Source: Novosphingobium sp. UBA6272
Lineage (GTDB): Bacteria; Pseudomonadota; Alphaproteobacteria; Sphingomonadales; Sphingomonadaceae
Reading direction: 5' to 3'
Length of the DNA: 64,000 nt
Assembly: GCF_002440635.1 (NCBI RefSeq)
Contig: NZ_DJUW01000001.1
Location: 37,423 to 101,422 of the forward strand
The notes beneath the pieces were generated by a model. That model ran no database searches, was not told the DNA's origin, and saw nothing but the letters and a program-made list of their open reading frames with translations. The stretch's first letter is position 1. Each line of letters starts with the position of its first letter. The translations under genes and the position numbers were made by a program. Of the stretch, positions 50,802-60,813 are shown in pieces.

Positions 50802-52187
50802 ATGATCCGGCTGTTCAAGCACTACATTCCCCACGCCGTGCTGCTGCTCGGCCTGATCGATATTGCGCTGCTGTTCATCGCGGCCGATCTGGGCTGGCGG
50901 CTGCGCGCTTCGCAAATCGGGATTGACGGCGGCGATACGCTGGGCCGGTTCTGGCAGTTGTCCGGATTTGCCGGGGTCATGCTGATGGCGATGGTCGCGG
51001 TCGGGGTCTACGGCGCCGACGCATTGCGTTCGATGCGGTTCGCTACGGCCCGGTTACTGGTTGCGGTGAGCCTCGGGATCATCGGGCTCGCCTTTATCGA
51101 TTTCCTGTTCGGCGGACATAATTTCTGGCGCTCGGTCCTGGCCTACGCAATGGGCGGCTCGATCATCGTGCTGGTCGCCAACCGCTTGGTGGTTGGGGGA
51201 ATTCTGGGCGCTGCTGCCTTTCGCCGCCGAGTGCTGGTGCTGGGCGCGGGGATGCGGGCCGACCGGCTGCGGCAATTGTCCGACCGCCCTGAGAGCGGCT
51301 TCGTCATCGTCGGCTATGTCGCGATGACCGAAAGCCAGCCGGTGATCGGCGAGGCAATCCCGCGCGCCGCAATTTCGAACCTGACCCGCCATGTCGAAAA
51401 CCTCAACGTCAGCGAGGTCGTGCTGGCGCTGGAAGAACGGCGCAATTCCCTGCCGCTGTCTGACCTGCTGCGGATCAAGACCACCGGGGTCCACGTCAAC
51501 GACTTCTCGAGCTTCATCGAGCGCGAGACGGGCCGGGTCGATCTCGACACGGTCAACCCCAGCTGGCTGATCTTTTCCGACGGCTTTTCTTCGGGCCGGG
51601 CGATCTCCAGCGCGGTCAAGCGGCTGTTCGATATCACCGCCAGCTCGCTGCTGCTGATCCTGTCCGCGCCGGTCATCGCGCTGTTCGCGCTGCTGGTGAA
51701 GCTGGATAGCAAGGGACCGGCATTCTACCGCCAGCAGCGGGTCGGCCTGTTCGGGCAGCCATTCGACGTGATCAAGCTGCGTTCGATGCGCACCGACGCC
51801 GAGGTTGGCGGGGCGCAGTTCGCGCAGGAGAATGACCCGCGCGTAACCCGGCTCGGCCGCTTCATCCGCAAGGTCCGGATCGACGAACTGCCGCAGACCT
51901 GGTCGGTGCTCAAGGGCGAGATGAGCTTTGTCGGCCCGCGCCCCGAACGCCCGCAATTCGTCTCGGAGCTGGAAGAGCAGCTACCCTATTATGCCGAGCG
52001 GCACATGGTGAAGCCGGGCATCACCGGCTGGGCCCAGATCAACTATCCCTATGGCGCGAACCTTGAGGATAGCCGCCACAAGCTGGAATACGATCTCTAC
52101 TATGCCAAGAATTACACTCCGTTCCTCGACCTGCTGATCCTGCTTCAGACGCTGCGGGTGGTGCTGTGGTCGGAAGGCGCGCGGTGA
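50802..52187 (+). CDS. EpsB-like polyprenyl glycosylphosphotransferase (XrtA-associated type)
   Basis: A 461-residue initiating sugar transferase that places the first sugar-phosphate on undecaprenyl phosphate for exopolysaccharide. Four to five N-terminal helices, a CoA-binding-like domain (RRVLVLGAGMRADRL), then a membrane-anchored catalytic domain with KRLFDITASSLLLILSAP, the bacterial sugar transferase signature KLRSMRTDAE and SFVGPRPERP. It is of the type found with exosortase/PEP-CTERM systems. ATG 50802 is preferred to a TTG eight codons earlier. prsK follows by 1 base. Confidence 0.93.
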   Translation: MIRLFKHYIPHAVLLLGLIDIALLFIAADLGWRLRASQIGIDGGDTLGRFWQLSGFAGVMLMAMVAVGVYGADALRSMRFATARLLVAVSLGIIGLAFIDFLFGGHNFWRSVLAYAMGGSIIVLVANRLVVGGILGAAAFRRRVLVLGAGMRADRLRQLSDRPESGFVIVGYVAMTESQPVIGEAIPRAAISNLTRHVENLNVSEVVLALEERRNSLPLSDLLRIKTTGVHVNDFSSFIERETGRVDLDTVNPSWLIFSDGFSSGRAISSAVKRLFDITASSLLLILSAPVIALFALLVKLDSKGPAFYRQQRVGLFGQPFDVIKLRSMRTDAEVGGAQFAQENDPRVTRLGRFIRKVRIDELPQTWSVLKGEMSFVGPRPERPQFVSELEEQLPYYAERHMVKPGITGWAQINYPYGANLEDSRHKLEYDLYYAKNYTPFLDLLILLQTLRVVLWSEGAR

Positions 52188-52188
52188 C

Positions 52189-54306
52189 ATGACACTCTCG
52201 GCCGCAGCCTGGTCCGGGGTCGACGCGGTGCTGTGGAGCATCGGTGCGGCCGCGTGCCTGCTTGCGGCGGCCTGGCTGCAGACTCGCCGCCAGCGTTTCG
52301 GCACGGCGCGTCCGGCGCTGGTGCTGGCCCTTGCTGTGACCGGTAGCTGGGCACTGATCGGAGCAACATTCGGAATCGCCACGGTTGCAGCGCAGCTGGG
52401 CGAAAGCCTGCGCAACCTGGCCTGGATATTCGCGATCTATCGCCTGTTCGCTCTCGATGGCCGCCACGCCGCAATGAAGCCGGTTCGCCCGATGCTGGCT
52501 GCCCTGGCGTTCGTAGAATTCCTGCAAATGGCTGCGGTCTGGCTGCTGATGACGCGGGCCGGGACAGAGCCGATCGGCCAGGGGGCATTCCTGACGATGG
52601 TCTCGCTGCGTTTGCTGGTGGCGGTTGGCGGGGTGGTGCTGGCCCACAACCTGTTCGGCGGCGCTTCGCAGCAGGCCCGCCTGATTATCCGCTGGCCGGC
52701 GACGGCCTTGGCAATCCTGTGGGTGGTCGATCTGAACCACTACGCAATTGCTTACCTTTCCGGGGGCATGCCGCAGGTAACGGCGGCCTTGCGCGGGCTG
52801 CTGGCCTTTCCGATCGCGGCAATACTCGCATTGGGGGCCGGCGATGGCAGCGAGTCGCTGCGCTTTCGCCCTTCTCGTGCAGTAACCTTTCAGTCGGTGT
52901 CGTTGCTGCTGATCGGCGGCTACCTGATTGCGATGATGGCGGCAGCGCAATGGCTGGCATTTGCCGGCAGCGACTTTTCGTCAATGCTGCAGATCGTTCT
53001 TGTGGCGCTGTTCGTGCTTGGCGCGGTGACGCTGGCGATGTCGCGGCGGCTGCGCGGTTGGCTGCGGGTGACCGCGATCAAGCACCTCTTCCAGCACCGT
53101 TATGACTACCGCACCGAATGGCTGCGTTTTACCCGCACGATCGGTCAGGCCGGAGCCGGCGGGCCGCCGCTCAACGAACGCGTCATCCGCGCTCTGGCGG
53201 ATATCACCGACAGCCCAGCCGGGCTGCTGCTTGTCCCCAATGAAGCGGGGCATTTCGAGCTTGGCGCCCGCTGGCAATGGCCCACCGCCGAAGTTCCGCC
53301 GGTCGCCATGGCCGCCCGGCAGGTCCGCCAGTTCGAACGCGAGGACTATATCGCCGATCTTGATCAGGTCCGCGCTTCGGGCGAAGCCGAAATCGAACTG
53401 CCCGAATGGCTGAAGGCCGAGCCGCGGGCCTGGGCCTTGGTGCCGCTGCTGCATTTCGAGCGGCTGGCAGGCGTTGTCGTCCTGGCGAGGCCCGCCCATG
53501 TCCGCCGGCTCGACTGGGAAGACTTTGACGTGCTGCGGGTCGTCGGCCGCCAGCTCGCGAGCTATCTGGCCGAAAATGCCGGGCAAGAGGCCCTGGCCGA
53601 AGCCGGCCGGTTCGACGAGTTCAACCGCCGCATCGCTTTTGTGATGCACGATATCAAGAACCTGGCGAGCCAGCTTGGTCTGCTTGCCCGCAATGCAGAG
53701 CTCCATGCCGACAATCCGGAGTTCCGCGCCGACATGCTGGTCACGCTGCGCAATTCGACCGAAAAGCTCAACGCACTGGTCGCGCGGCTTTCACGCTATG
53801 GCCCGGCTTCGGTAGATGAACTGTTACCGGTGCGGGCCGAAGCGGTTGCCAAGTCCGTGGTCGACCAGCTCGAATTGCAGCATCCGGTCACCCTGATCAG
53901 AGAAACCGAATGCGAAGTGGCAGCCAACCGTGAATCGCTCGAACAGGTTCTGTTGCACCTGGTCCAGAACGCGATCGATGCCAGCCCTGCCAAGTCTCCG
54001 GTGTTTGTCTCGGTCAGCAGCGTTGGACTAAACGGCATGATCGAAGTGGTCGACAGCGGCTGCGGAATGAGCGCCGACTTTGTTCGCACCCGCCTGTTCC
54101 GCCCGTTCGATTCGACCAAGCCGGGAGGATTTGGGATCGGCGCCTATGAAGCGCGCGAGCTGGTCCGGGCGATGCGCGGCCGGCTTGAAGTGGAGAGCCG
54201 CGAAGGGCTTGGCACCCGATTTGCCGTGATTCTGCCGATGGCCGAAACGGCCGCCCTGCTTGAAACCATCAACGAGGCCGGAAAGTCCGGCGCAAAGGTC
54301 GCGTAA
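52189..54306 (+). CDS. prsK: histidine kinase PrsK of the XrtA/PEP-CTERM type
   Basis: A 705-residue sensor kinase. About eight N-terminal membrane helices (1-285) are followed by a GAF-like domain (about 310-465), a dimerisation/phosphoacceptor stretch with FVMHDIKNLASQLGLL near residue 485, and an ATP-binding domain with LVQNAIDASPAKS, VDSGCGMS and GGFGIGAYEAREL. This arrangement is that of PrsK, partner of the sigma-54 activator PrsR, which follows after one base. The signal is unknown. Confidence 0.93.
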   Translation: MTLSAAAWSGVDAVLWSIGAAACLLAAAWLQTRRQRFGTARPALVLALAVTGSWALIGATFGIATVAAQLGESLRNLAWIFAIYRLFALDGRHAAMKPVRPMLAALAFVEFLQMAAVWLLMTRAGTEPIGQGAFLTMVSLRLLVAVGGVVLAHNLFGGASQQARLIIRWPATALAILWVVDLNHYAIAYLSGGMPQVTAALRGLLAFPIAAILALGAGDGSESLRFRPSRAVTFQSVSLLLIGGYLIAMMAAAQWLAFAGSDFSSMLQIVLVALFVLGAVTLAMSRRLRGWLRVTAIKHLFQHRYDYRTEWLRFTRTIGQAGAGGPPLNERVIRALADITDSPAGLLLVPNEAGHFELGARWQWPTAEVPPVAMAARQVRQFEREDYIADLDQVRASGEAEIELPEWLKAEPRAWALVPLLHFERLAGVVVLARPAHVRRLDWEDFDVLRVVGRQLASYLAENAGQEALAEAGRFDEFNRRIAFVMHDIKNLASQLGLLARNAELHADNPEFRADMLVTLRNSTEKLNALVARLSRYGPASVDELLPVRAEAVAKSVVDQLELQHPVTLIRETECEVAANRESLEQVLLHLVQNAIDASPAKSPVFVSVSSVGLNGMIEVVDSGCGMSADFVRTRLFRPFDSTKPGGFGIGAYEARELVRAMRGRLEVESREGLGTRFAVILPMAETAALLETINEAGKSGAKVA

Positions 54307-54307
54307 A

Positions 54308-55672
54308 ATGTCGGAAATGAAACCCAAACTGCTGATTGTCGAAGACGATGCCGGGCTCCAGGCCCAGCTGAAATGGGCCTACCCCGACTTCGAGGTAGTT
54401 CAGGCGACCGATCGCGCCAGCGCGATTACTGCCCTGCGCAGCGAAGAGCCGGCAGTGGTAACGCTAGACCTCGGACTTCCGCCCGATCCCGATGGTACCA
54501 GCGAAGGCTTTGCGGTGCTGGACGAAATCATGGCCCTGAAGCCAGATACCAAGGTGATTGTCGCTTCGGGCCACGGGGCTCGCGAAAGCGCGCTTACCGC
54601 AATCGCCAAGGGCGCCTACGATTTCTACCAGAAGCCGGTCGATATCGAAGCCTTGGGGCTGATCGTGCGCCGGGCGCTGCAACTGCACCGGATTGAAAAC
54701 GAGAACCGCCAGCTGGCCAGCAAGAGCGGTGACGGGAACCGGGTGCTCGGCCGGCTGATCACCGCCGCGCCCGAGATGGTCAAGGTCGCCCGCACGATCG
54801 AGCGTGTTGCCAACACCAATGTCTCGGTCATGCTGCTGGGCGCCAGCGGCACCGGCAAGGAATTGCTCGCCCGCGGCCTGCACGAAGCCAGCGATCGCCG
54901 CGACGGGGCTTTTGTGGCGATCAACTGCGCCGCGATTCCGGAAAACCTGCTCGAAAGCGAGCTGTTCGGGCATGAGAAGGGCGCTTTCACCGGCGCGGTC
55001 AAGACCACCGAAGGCAAGATCGAACTGGCCAATGGCGGCACGCTGTTCCTGGACGAGGTCGGCGATATTCCGCTGCCGTTGCAGGTCAAACTGCTGCGCT
55101 TTTTGCAAGAGCGGGTGATCGAGCGGATCGGTTCGCGCAAATCGATCCCGGTCGATACCCGGATTGTCTGTGCCACGCACCAGGACCTTGAGGCGATGAT
55201 CGCAGCGGGCAGTTTCCGCGAAGACCTGTTCTATCGCCTCGCCGAAATCGTGGTGAAGATCCCCAGCCTGGCCGAACGCCCCGGCGATGCAGCGCTGTTG
55301 GCCAAGGCCTTCATGGCGAAATTCGCCAAGGAAATGAACCCGGCGGTCAAGGGCTTTGCCCCCGATGCCCTGGCCGCGATCGATGCCTGGCCGTGGCCGG
55401 GCAACGTCCGTGAGTTGGAAAACCGGGTCAAGCGGGCGGTGATCATGTCGGACAGCAAGCTGGTCGGCGCGGCAGATCTCGATCTGGTCGCCCAGGATGA
55501 GGAGGCGATCCAGGTGCTCAACCTCAAATGCGCGCGCGAAGCGACCGACCGAAAGGTGATCCGCCATGCCTTGGCGCGCAGTGAGGGGAACATCTCCAAC
55601 ACCGCCAAGTTGCTCGGGATCAGCCGCCCGACGCTTTACGATCTGCTCAAACAATACGACCTTCACGCCTGA
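54308..55672 (+). CDS. prsR: sigma-54-dependent response regulator PrsR
   Basis: A 454-residue NtrC-class activator: receiver domain (1-120; phospho-Asp in TLDLGLPP near 54), AAA+ domain with Walker A GASGTGKE (about 177), the sigma-54 contact loop FGHEKGAFTGA (about 226), Walker B and TRIVCATHQDL, and a Fis-type HTH at the end (NTAKLLGISRPTLYDLL). It begins one base after prsK. PrsR activates PEP-CTERM and exopolysaccharide genes in organisms with XrtA. No xrtA or PEP-CTERM gene lies in the window. Confidence 0.95.
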   Translation: MSEMKPKLLIVEDDAGLQAQLKWAYPDFEVVQATDRASAITALRSEEPAVVTLDLGLPPDPDGTSEGFAVLDEIMALKPDTKVIVASGHGARESALTAIAKGAYDFYQKPVDIEALGLIVRRALQLHRIENENRQLASKSGDGNRVLGRLITAAPEMVKVARTIERVANTNVSVMLLGASGTGKELLARGLHEASDRRDGAFVAINCAAIPENLLESELFGHEKGAFTGAVKTTEGKIELANGGTLFLDEVGDIPLPLQVKLLRFLQERVIERIGSRKSIPVDTRIVCATHQDLEAMIAAGSFREDLFYRLAEIVVKIPSLAERPGDAALLAKAFMAKFAKEMNPAVKGFAPDALAAIDAWPWPGNVRELENRVKRAVIMSDSKLVGAADLDLVAQDEEAIQVLNLKCAREATDRKVIRHALARSEGNISNTAKLLGISRPTLYDLLKQYDLHA

Positions 55673-55675
55673 GCC

Positions 55676-57484
55676 ATGCCCCGCCTGACGCTTCCCCTGG
55701 TGCTGGCCCTGCTGGCAACGCCGCTGCTGGCGATGCCGGACGATGCACGTACTAGCCTCGACAAGGCCCGTGCGGCCCTGGCGCGCGGCGACGGGATCGC
55801 CGCCGAGGCTGATCTTCAGCGAGCGCTGGCGGCCGGAGCAAGAAAGCCTGAACTCGCCGCGGACATGGGCGAGGCGCTGATCCAGCAAGGCGAGGGCGGC
55901 AAGGCCCGCGCATGGCTTGCGCCGGGGCAGTTCGATAAGGGCGAGGAAGCGCGGGGCTGGCGGCTGCTGGCGCTGCTGGAACGGCTTGATGGCAATCTTC
56001 CCGCTGCGGGCAGGGCGCTTGACCGGGCCCTTGTCGCTGCACCCCGCGATCCGTTGGTCTGGGTCGAGGTTGGGAGGCTGCGATATCAAGGCGGGGAGCA
56101 ATTGCAGGCGTTTGAAGCCGCCGACCGCGCAGTCGCGGCTGGACCGAACAATCCGCGCGCACTGGAACTGAAAGCCCAACTGGTCCGCGATTCACTGGGG
56201 GATGGCGCGGCGCTGCCGATCTTCGAACAGGCCTTGGCTGGCGCGCCGGGCGATATCGCGCTGCTCGGCGGTTATGCGGCATCGCTGGGAGAGCTGGGCC
56301 GGGCCAGCGAAATGCTCGCCGTTATCCGCAAGATGCTGTCGCTTGATCCGGACAATGGCCAGGCGTTCTACCTTCAGGCGGTTCTGGCTGCGCGGGCGGG
56401 AAATGTCGATCTGGCCCGCGCCATGCTCAACCGGGCGGGGGAGCGGATCGACGGCATGCCGGCGGCGGCATTGCTGCAAGGCATGATGGAGCTTGAGGCC
56501 GGCAACGCCAACGCCGCCGTCCAGCACCTGATTCCGCTGGCCAACGGCCAGCCCGCCAACCCGCGGGTTCAGCTGTTGCTGGCCCGGGCGCTGTACGAGG
56601 CCGGCGATCACCAGCAACTCGTCGCCCGCTTCGGGGCGCTGGCCGCGCGCGGCGATGCGTCACCCTATCTGCTGCAGATCCTGGGCCAGTCCTACGAGGA
56701 GCAGGGCGACCGCGCAGCGGCGGGCCCGCTGCTTGACCGCGCGGCTGCGGCCAATCCTCCGGCCGTTCTGCCGATTTTCGAACCCAGTCCGCCCGGCGTG
56801 CTCGCGCCGCGCTGGAACGAGGCGCAGAGTAGCGCGGGGATAACAGCTGCATATCTCAGGTCTCTGCTGGGCGCCGGCGATCAGGCCGGCGCGGTCCGCG
56901 TGGCCGGTCGGCTGCTCGAACTGCGTGGTGGTTCGGCCCAGGCGCATGGCCTGATGGGCGATGTGGAACTGGCGGCTGGACGGGCCGATTCCGCCCTGCG
57001 CCATTACGATGCGGCCGCGCGAGTTCGCCTGACGGAATCCTTGGCCTTGCGCTCGGCAATTGCCCTCGAACAGTTGGGGCAGGGCGGCAAGGTCCCGGCG
57101 CTGGTGGTCCGCTATCTGGGCCTCTACCCGCAAAGCCGCCTGATGCTGCGGATTGATGCCAATCTGGCGATAGCCAAAGGGGACTGGGCGCGGGCGCGGC
57201 TGCTGCTGGAAAACCTGCGGCTGCGCGGTGCCAATCGCGATGCCCGTTTGCTGGCCAGCTTGAGCCTGGCGCAGTTGCGCAGCGGCGATGCCGCAGCGGC
57301 GCTGGCCACGGCCGACCGGGCCTGGAGCCTGGCTCCGGCCAGCGGCTATGTCGCGGCGGTCCGCGCGCTGACCTTGGCCCACGTCGGATCGGATCCGGCC
57401 ACCGCGCGGCAGCTGATCGCCCAGGCGGGCCGGACCGGCGGCGATCCCAAGGTGCTGGACGAAGCGCGCCGCAAATTGCGCTGA
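55676..57484 (+). CDS. secreted TPR-repeat protein linked to the prsKR cluster
   Basis: The 602-residue product has a signal peptide (RLTLPLVLALLATPLLA, cleavage near residue 19) and many tetratricopeptide-like helical pairs across its length (for example ADLQRALAAGARKPELAADM and LARALYEAGDHQQLVARFG). It starts 3 bases after prsR and is very likely co-transcribed. PrsT-type TPR proteins in PEP-CTERM systems are similar but longer, so assignment to that family is open. A role in assembly of envelope polysaccharide is inferred from context. Confidence 0.82.
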   Translation: MPRLTLPLVLALLATPLLAMPDDARTSLDKARAALARGDGIAAEADLQRALAAGARKPELAADMGEALIQQGEGGKARAWLAPGQFDKGEEARGWRLLALLERLDGNLPAAGRALDRALVAAPRDPLVWVEVGRLRYQGGEQLQAFEAADRAVAAGPNNPRALELKAQLVRDSLGDGAALPIFEQALAGAPGDIALLGGYAASLGELGRASEMLAVIRKMLSLDPDNGQAFYLQAVLAARAGNVDLARAMLNRAGERIDGMPAAALLQGMMELEAGNANAAVQHLIPLANGQPANPRVQLLLARALYEAGDHQQLVARFGALAARGDASPYLLQILGQSYEEQGDRAAAGPLLDRAAAANPPAVLPIFEPSPPGVLAPRWNEAQSSAGITAAYLRSLLGAGDQAGAVRVAGRLLELRGGSAQAHGLMGDVELAAGRADSALRHYDAAARVRLTESLALRSAIALEQLGQGGKVPALVVRYLGLYPQSRLMLRIDANLAIAKGDWARARLLLENLRLRGANRDARLLASLSLAQLRSGDAAAALATADRAWSLAPASGYVAAVRALTLAHVGSDPATARQLIAQAGRTGGDPKVLDEARRKLR

Positions 57485-57559
57485 CCCCTCTCGACAAGCG
57501 CCGATTGCTCCTCATAAGGGCAATTTCATCGCGCGATTAAATTTGTCGGGAGCAAGGAT

Positions 57560-58618
57560 ATGGCCGGGGTTCTTCAGGGTGTGACCGTCATCGAACTGGC
57601 CGGGATCGGGCCGGGGCCCTTCTGCGGCATGATGCTGGCGGATCACGGTGCCCGGGTGATCCGGGTTGAGCGGCCCGGCACGAGCAGCCGGTTCGGCGAT
57701 GGCGGCAACCGGGACATCCTCAACCGCAATCGCGAGCGGATTGAACTCGACCTCAAGGACCCGGCTGCCATCGCCCAGCTCAAGGAGATGGTGCAGAGTG
57801 CCGATGCGCTGATCGAAGGCTATCGTCCCGGGGTGATTGAACGGATGGGGATTGGTCCCGACGTGCTGCTGGCGATCAATCCCAAGCTGGTGATCGGACG
57901 GATGACCGGGTGGGGCCAGGACGGGCCGATGGCGCCGCTGGCTGGCCATGACATCAACTATATCGCGCTATCGGGCGCGCTCCATTCCTATGGCCGCAAG
58001 GGTGAGAAGCCGACTTTCCCGGTCAATGCCGTCGGCGATTTCGGGGGTGGCGGGATGATGCTGGCGTTTGGCGTCGTGGCGGCGGTGCTCCACGCGCGCT
58101 CCGGCGGCAAGGGCCAGGTAGTCGACTGCGCGATGGTTGATGGTGCGGCGATCCTTTCGGCGATGACCTACACCTTCCTCGGCAACGGCCAGTGGCGCGA
58201 CGAGCGCGGGGTCAACCTGCTCGATAGCGGCACGCACTTCTACGACACCTACGAGACCAGCGACGGCAAGTGGATCTCGCTCGGCTCGATCGAACCGCAG
58301 TTCTACGCGCTGCTGCTGGAGAAGACCGGGCTGACCGGCGATCCCGATTTCGCCCAGCAGATGAACCCGATGAAGTGGGACGAGCTGAAGGAACGGATGA
58401 CCGCGCTGATCCTGACCAAGACCCGCGATGAATGGTGCGCGATCATGGACGGAACCGACATCTGCTTCGCCCCGGTGCTGAGCCTGAAGGAGGCGCCGCA
58501 GCATCCGCACAATGTGGCGCGTTCGACCTTTGTCGAGGACGGCGGAATGGTACAGCCGGCCCCGGCGCCGCGCTTCTCGGCTACGCCCGCACCGGCACCG
58601 AAGCTGGCCGGACGGTAG
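57560..58618 (+). CDS. CaiB/BaiF family CoA-transferase, alpha-methylacyl-CoA racemase-like
   Basis: A 352-residue class III CoA-transferase-fold enzyme. The sequences GHDINYIALSGAL (His near 130) and AMVDGAAILSAM (Asp near 195) match the catalytic His and Asp regions of alpha-methylacyl-CoA racemase, which inverts the 2-methyl centre of branched acyl-CoA before beta-oxidation. The N-terminus VTVIELAGIGPGPFCGMMLAD (in part) is typical. GGGAG precedes the ATG at 57560. It follows the TPR gene by 75 bases and is probably a separate unit. Confidence 0.9.
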   Translation: MAGVLQGVTVIELAGIGPGPFCGMMLADHGARVIRVERPGTSSRFGDGGNRDILNRNRERIELDLKDPAAIAQLKEMVQSADALIEGYRPGVIERMGIGPDVLLAINPKLVIGRMTGWGQDGPMAPLAGHDINYIALSGALHSYGRKGEKPTFPVNAVGDFGGGGMMLAFGVVAAVLHARSGGKGQVVDCAMVDGAAILSAMTYTFLGNGQWRDERGVNLLDSGTHFYDTYETSDGKWISLGSIEPQFYALLLEKTGLTGDPDFAQQMNPMKWDELKERMTALILTKTRDEWCAIMDGTDICFAPVLSLKEAPQHPHNVARSTFVEDGGMVQPAPAPRFSATPAPAPKLAGR

Positions 58619-58756
58619 ACCGAAACGGCAATTGCCGATTTCCTACAGGGCGGGGCTCTGTCATTGTCATTCGTGCAGGGAATTCGGGGATTTTTTTAAT
58701 TTCCGGGACCCTGTCAGGTTTGTGAACTTCCAACCCGTCGGAGCGCCCTCGCAAAG

Positions 58757-59710
58757 ATGACGATCCTGTCCCGCATCGACCCGATGGTCCGCCTGCTGGC
58801 GCTGGCGATCGCGCTGGCGCTGCTGCTGCCGGTCAAGGGTGGTGCGCGAGATCTGGCGCAGTTCGTCGCCAATGCGGCGGTGTTCCTGCTGTTCTTCCTC
58901 AACGGCGTGCGTTTGCCCCGGCATGAAGTGATGACCGGGCTGGGCAACCATCGTCTGCTCTGGCCGCTGGTGGCGTGGTGCTTTGGCGGCATGGCGCTGG
59001 CGGGCTGGGGGCTGTGGCAACTGGGCCAGGGCTGGATCCCGCCCTTGATCGCGCTGGGCTTCCTGTACCTCGGCTGCCTGCCGTCGACAGTGCAATCGGC
59101 GACTGCCTATTCCTCGCTGGCCGGCGGCAATGTCGCCAGTTCGGTGGTCGCGGCGGCCTTGCTCAACCTGCTCGGCGTGTTCGTCACCGCGCCGCTGTTC
59201 TCGCTGCTGGGCGGGGGCGGAGCAGCTGCCTTTCATGGCGACGGCCTGCTCAAGGTGGTGATGATCCTGTTGGTGCCGTTCATGCTCGGCCAGGCGATGC
59301 AGGGGCGGCTTTCCGGCTGGGTCAAGGACAACCGGCAGCTCACCACCTGGTTTGATCGCGGCTCGATCGCGATTGCCGTCTATGTCGCCTTTTCAGGCGC
59401 GGTCGAGCAGCGCTTTTGGGAGCGGGTGGAGCCGTCCGGCTGGCTGTGGCTGCTGGGCGGGGTGGCGCTGTTTCTGATCGTCGGACACGCCGGAGCCTGG
59501 CTGCTGGGCGGCCTGCTGCGGCTGGACCGGCCCAACCGCGTCACGATGCTGTTTGCCGGCGCGCAAAAGAGCATTGCGATGGGCGCTCCGCTGGCGTCGG
59601 TGCTGTTCACCCCGGCGGTGGCCGGGGTCGTACTGCTGCCGATCCTGATCTACCATCTGGCGCAGCTGGTGCTGGCTGCTCCCTTGGCGGCGCGGCTCAG
59701 TTTGCCCTGA
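58757..59710 (+). CDS. SBF-like (SLC10A7-type) bile acid:sodium symporter family protein
   Basis: A 317-residue membrane protein with about ten helices. The family features are the glycine/proline-rich crossing regions FLYLGCLPSTVQSATAYSSLAGGN and FAGAQKSIAMGAPLASVLF (both quoted in part). Members import organic anions with sodium; bacterial substrates are mostly unknown. The ATG at 58757 opens MTILSRIDPM. Its end overlaps the convergent DUF475 gene by 14 bases. Confidence 0.85.
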   Translation: MTILSRIDPMVRLLALAIALALLLPVKGGARDLAQFVANAAVFLLFFLNGVRLPRHEVMTGLGNHRLLWPLVAWCFGGMALAGWGLWQLGQGWIPPLIALGFLYLGCLPSTVQSATAYSSLAGGNVASSVVAAALLNLLGVFVTAPLFSLLGGGGAAAFHGDGLLKVVMILLVPFMLGQAMQGRLSGWVKDNRQLTTWFDRGSIAIAVYVAFSGAVEQRFWERVEPSGWLWLLGGVALFLIVGHAGAWLLGGLLRLDRPNRVTMLFAGAQKSIAMGAPLASVLFTPAVAGVVLLPILIYHLAQLVLAAPLAARLSLP

Positions 59711-60767
59711 TCGCCTCTTCGATCTCGCTGTCCGGATTGCGCTTGTTGTGGCGGATCGACCACCACAGCGACAACCCGATCAGCACCGCTCCGATCAGCC
59801 CGGTGACCGTTTCAGGGATGTGCATCACGGCCGAGAACAGCATGATCCCGCCCAGCGCGATGATCGCCCAGAACGCGCCGTGCTCGAGATAGCGATACTC
59901 TGCCAGGGTTCCCTGGCGGACCAGGTGGATCGTCATCGAGCGCACGAACATCGCCCCAATCGACAGGCCCAGCGCGATCACGATCATGTTGTTGGAAAGC
60001 GCGAATGCGCCGATTACGCCGTCAAAGCTGAACGAGGCATCGAGCACGTTGAGATAGAGGAACCCGCCGAGTCCCGAACGGACCACTGCTCCGCCTGCCG
60101 CCAGGGCCTGATCGCGCATTTCAAGAATGGTACTGACGGCTTCGACCGCGATGAAACAGACCAGCCCCAGCGTTCCCGAAACCATGAAGACCAGCGCCTC
60201 GTCTTGCGGGAGCATCCGCGAGATCAGGTAGAGGGCCACCAGCAGCAGCGCGATTTCCGCAGCCTTGATGTTGGATACGATTGCCAGCTTGGCTTCGATC
60301 CACTCGATCCAGTGGACGTCCTTTTCGCCGTCGAAGAAGAACGACAGGCCGACCATGGCCAGGAACGCGCCGCCGAACCCGGCAATGCCGACATGGGCGC
60401 TGCTGACGATGGCTTCGTATTCGGCGGGCTTGTTCAGCGACAGGTTCAGCGCATCAATCGGGCCAAGACCTGCGGCAATGGCAACAATCGCCAGCGGGAA
60501 CACGATCCGCATCCCGAACACCGCGATCACCATGCCCCAGGTCAGGAACCGCTTTTGCCAGACTTCGTCCATGTCCTTCAGCACCGCGGCGTTCACCACG
60601 GCGTTGTCGAACGACAGCGACACTTCGAGGATCGAGAGGACGAAGATGATCCACAGCATCGATGCTGTGGCGGCGACACTGCCGGTCTGGGACCAGCCAT
60701 ACCAGACCCCCAGGGCAAGGCAGGCGATAGTGAATAGGATCGAGCCCTTGTAGAACTTCATCAGCAT
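59697..60767 (-). CDS. DUF475/TerC-like integral membrane protein
   Basis: A 356-residue protein with about nine helices. The conserved acidic intramembrane motifs ILEVSLSFDNAVVNAAVL and YLNVLDASFSFDGVIGAF (in part) are shared with the TerC family, linked to metal efflux or co-translocational metalation of exported enzymes. DUF475 members were named in tellurite-resistance operons. No ter genes are adjacent here. panB lies upstream of it on the same strand. Confidence 0.88.
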   Translation of the reverse strand: MLMKFYKGSILFTIACLALGVWYGWSQTGSVAATASMLWIIFVLSILEVSLSFDNAVVNAAVLKDMDEVWQKRFLTWGMVIAVFGMRIVFPLAIVAIAAGLGPIDALNLSLNKPAEYEAIVSSAHVGIAGFGGAFLAMVGLSFFFDGEKDVHWIEWIEAKLAIVSNIKAAEIALLLVALYLISRMLPQDEALVFMVSGTLGLVCFIAVEAVSTILEMRDQALAAGGAVVRSGLGGFLYLNVLDASFSFDGVIGAFALSNNMIVIALGLSIGAMFVRSMTIHLVRQGTLAEYRYLEHGAFWAIIALGGIMLFSAVMHIPETVTGLIGAVLIGLSLWWSIRHNKRNPDSEIEEAIRAN

Positions 60768-60813
60768 GGATTGAGCCTGTTGCCTTGTTGCAGCCGCGCC
60801 GTGGCGGAAAATG

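Noticed and set aside
58626..58637. CGGCAATTGCCG palindrome after the racemase gene
   Set aside because: A 12-base palindrome of this kind is expected by chance in 64 kb and has no clear neighbour to control.
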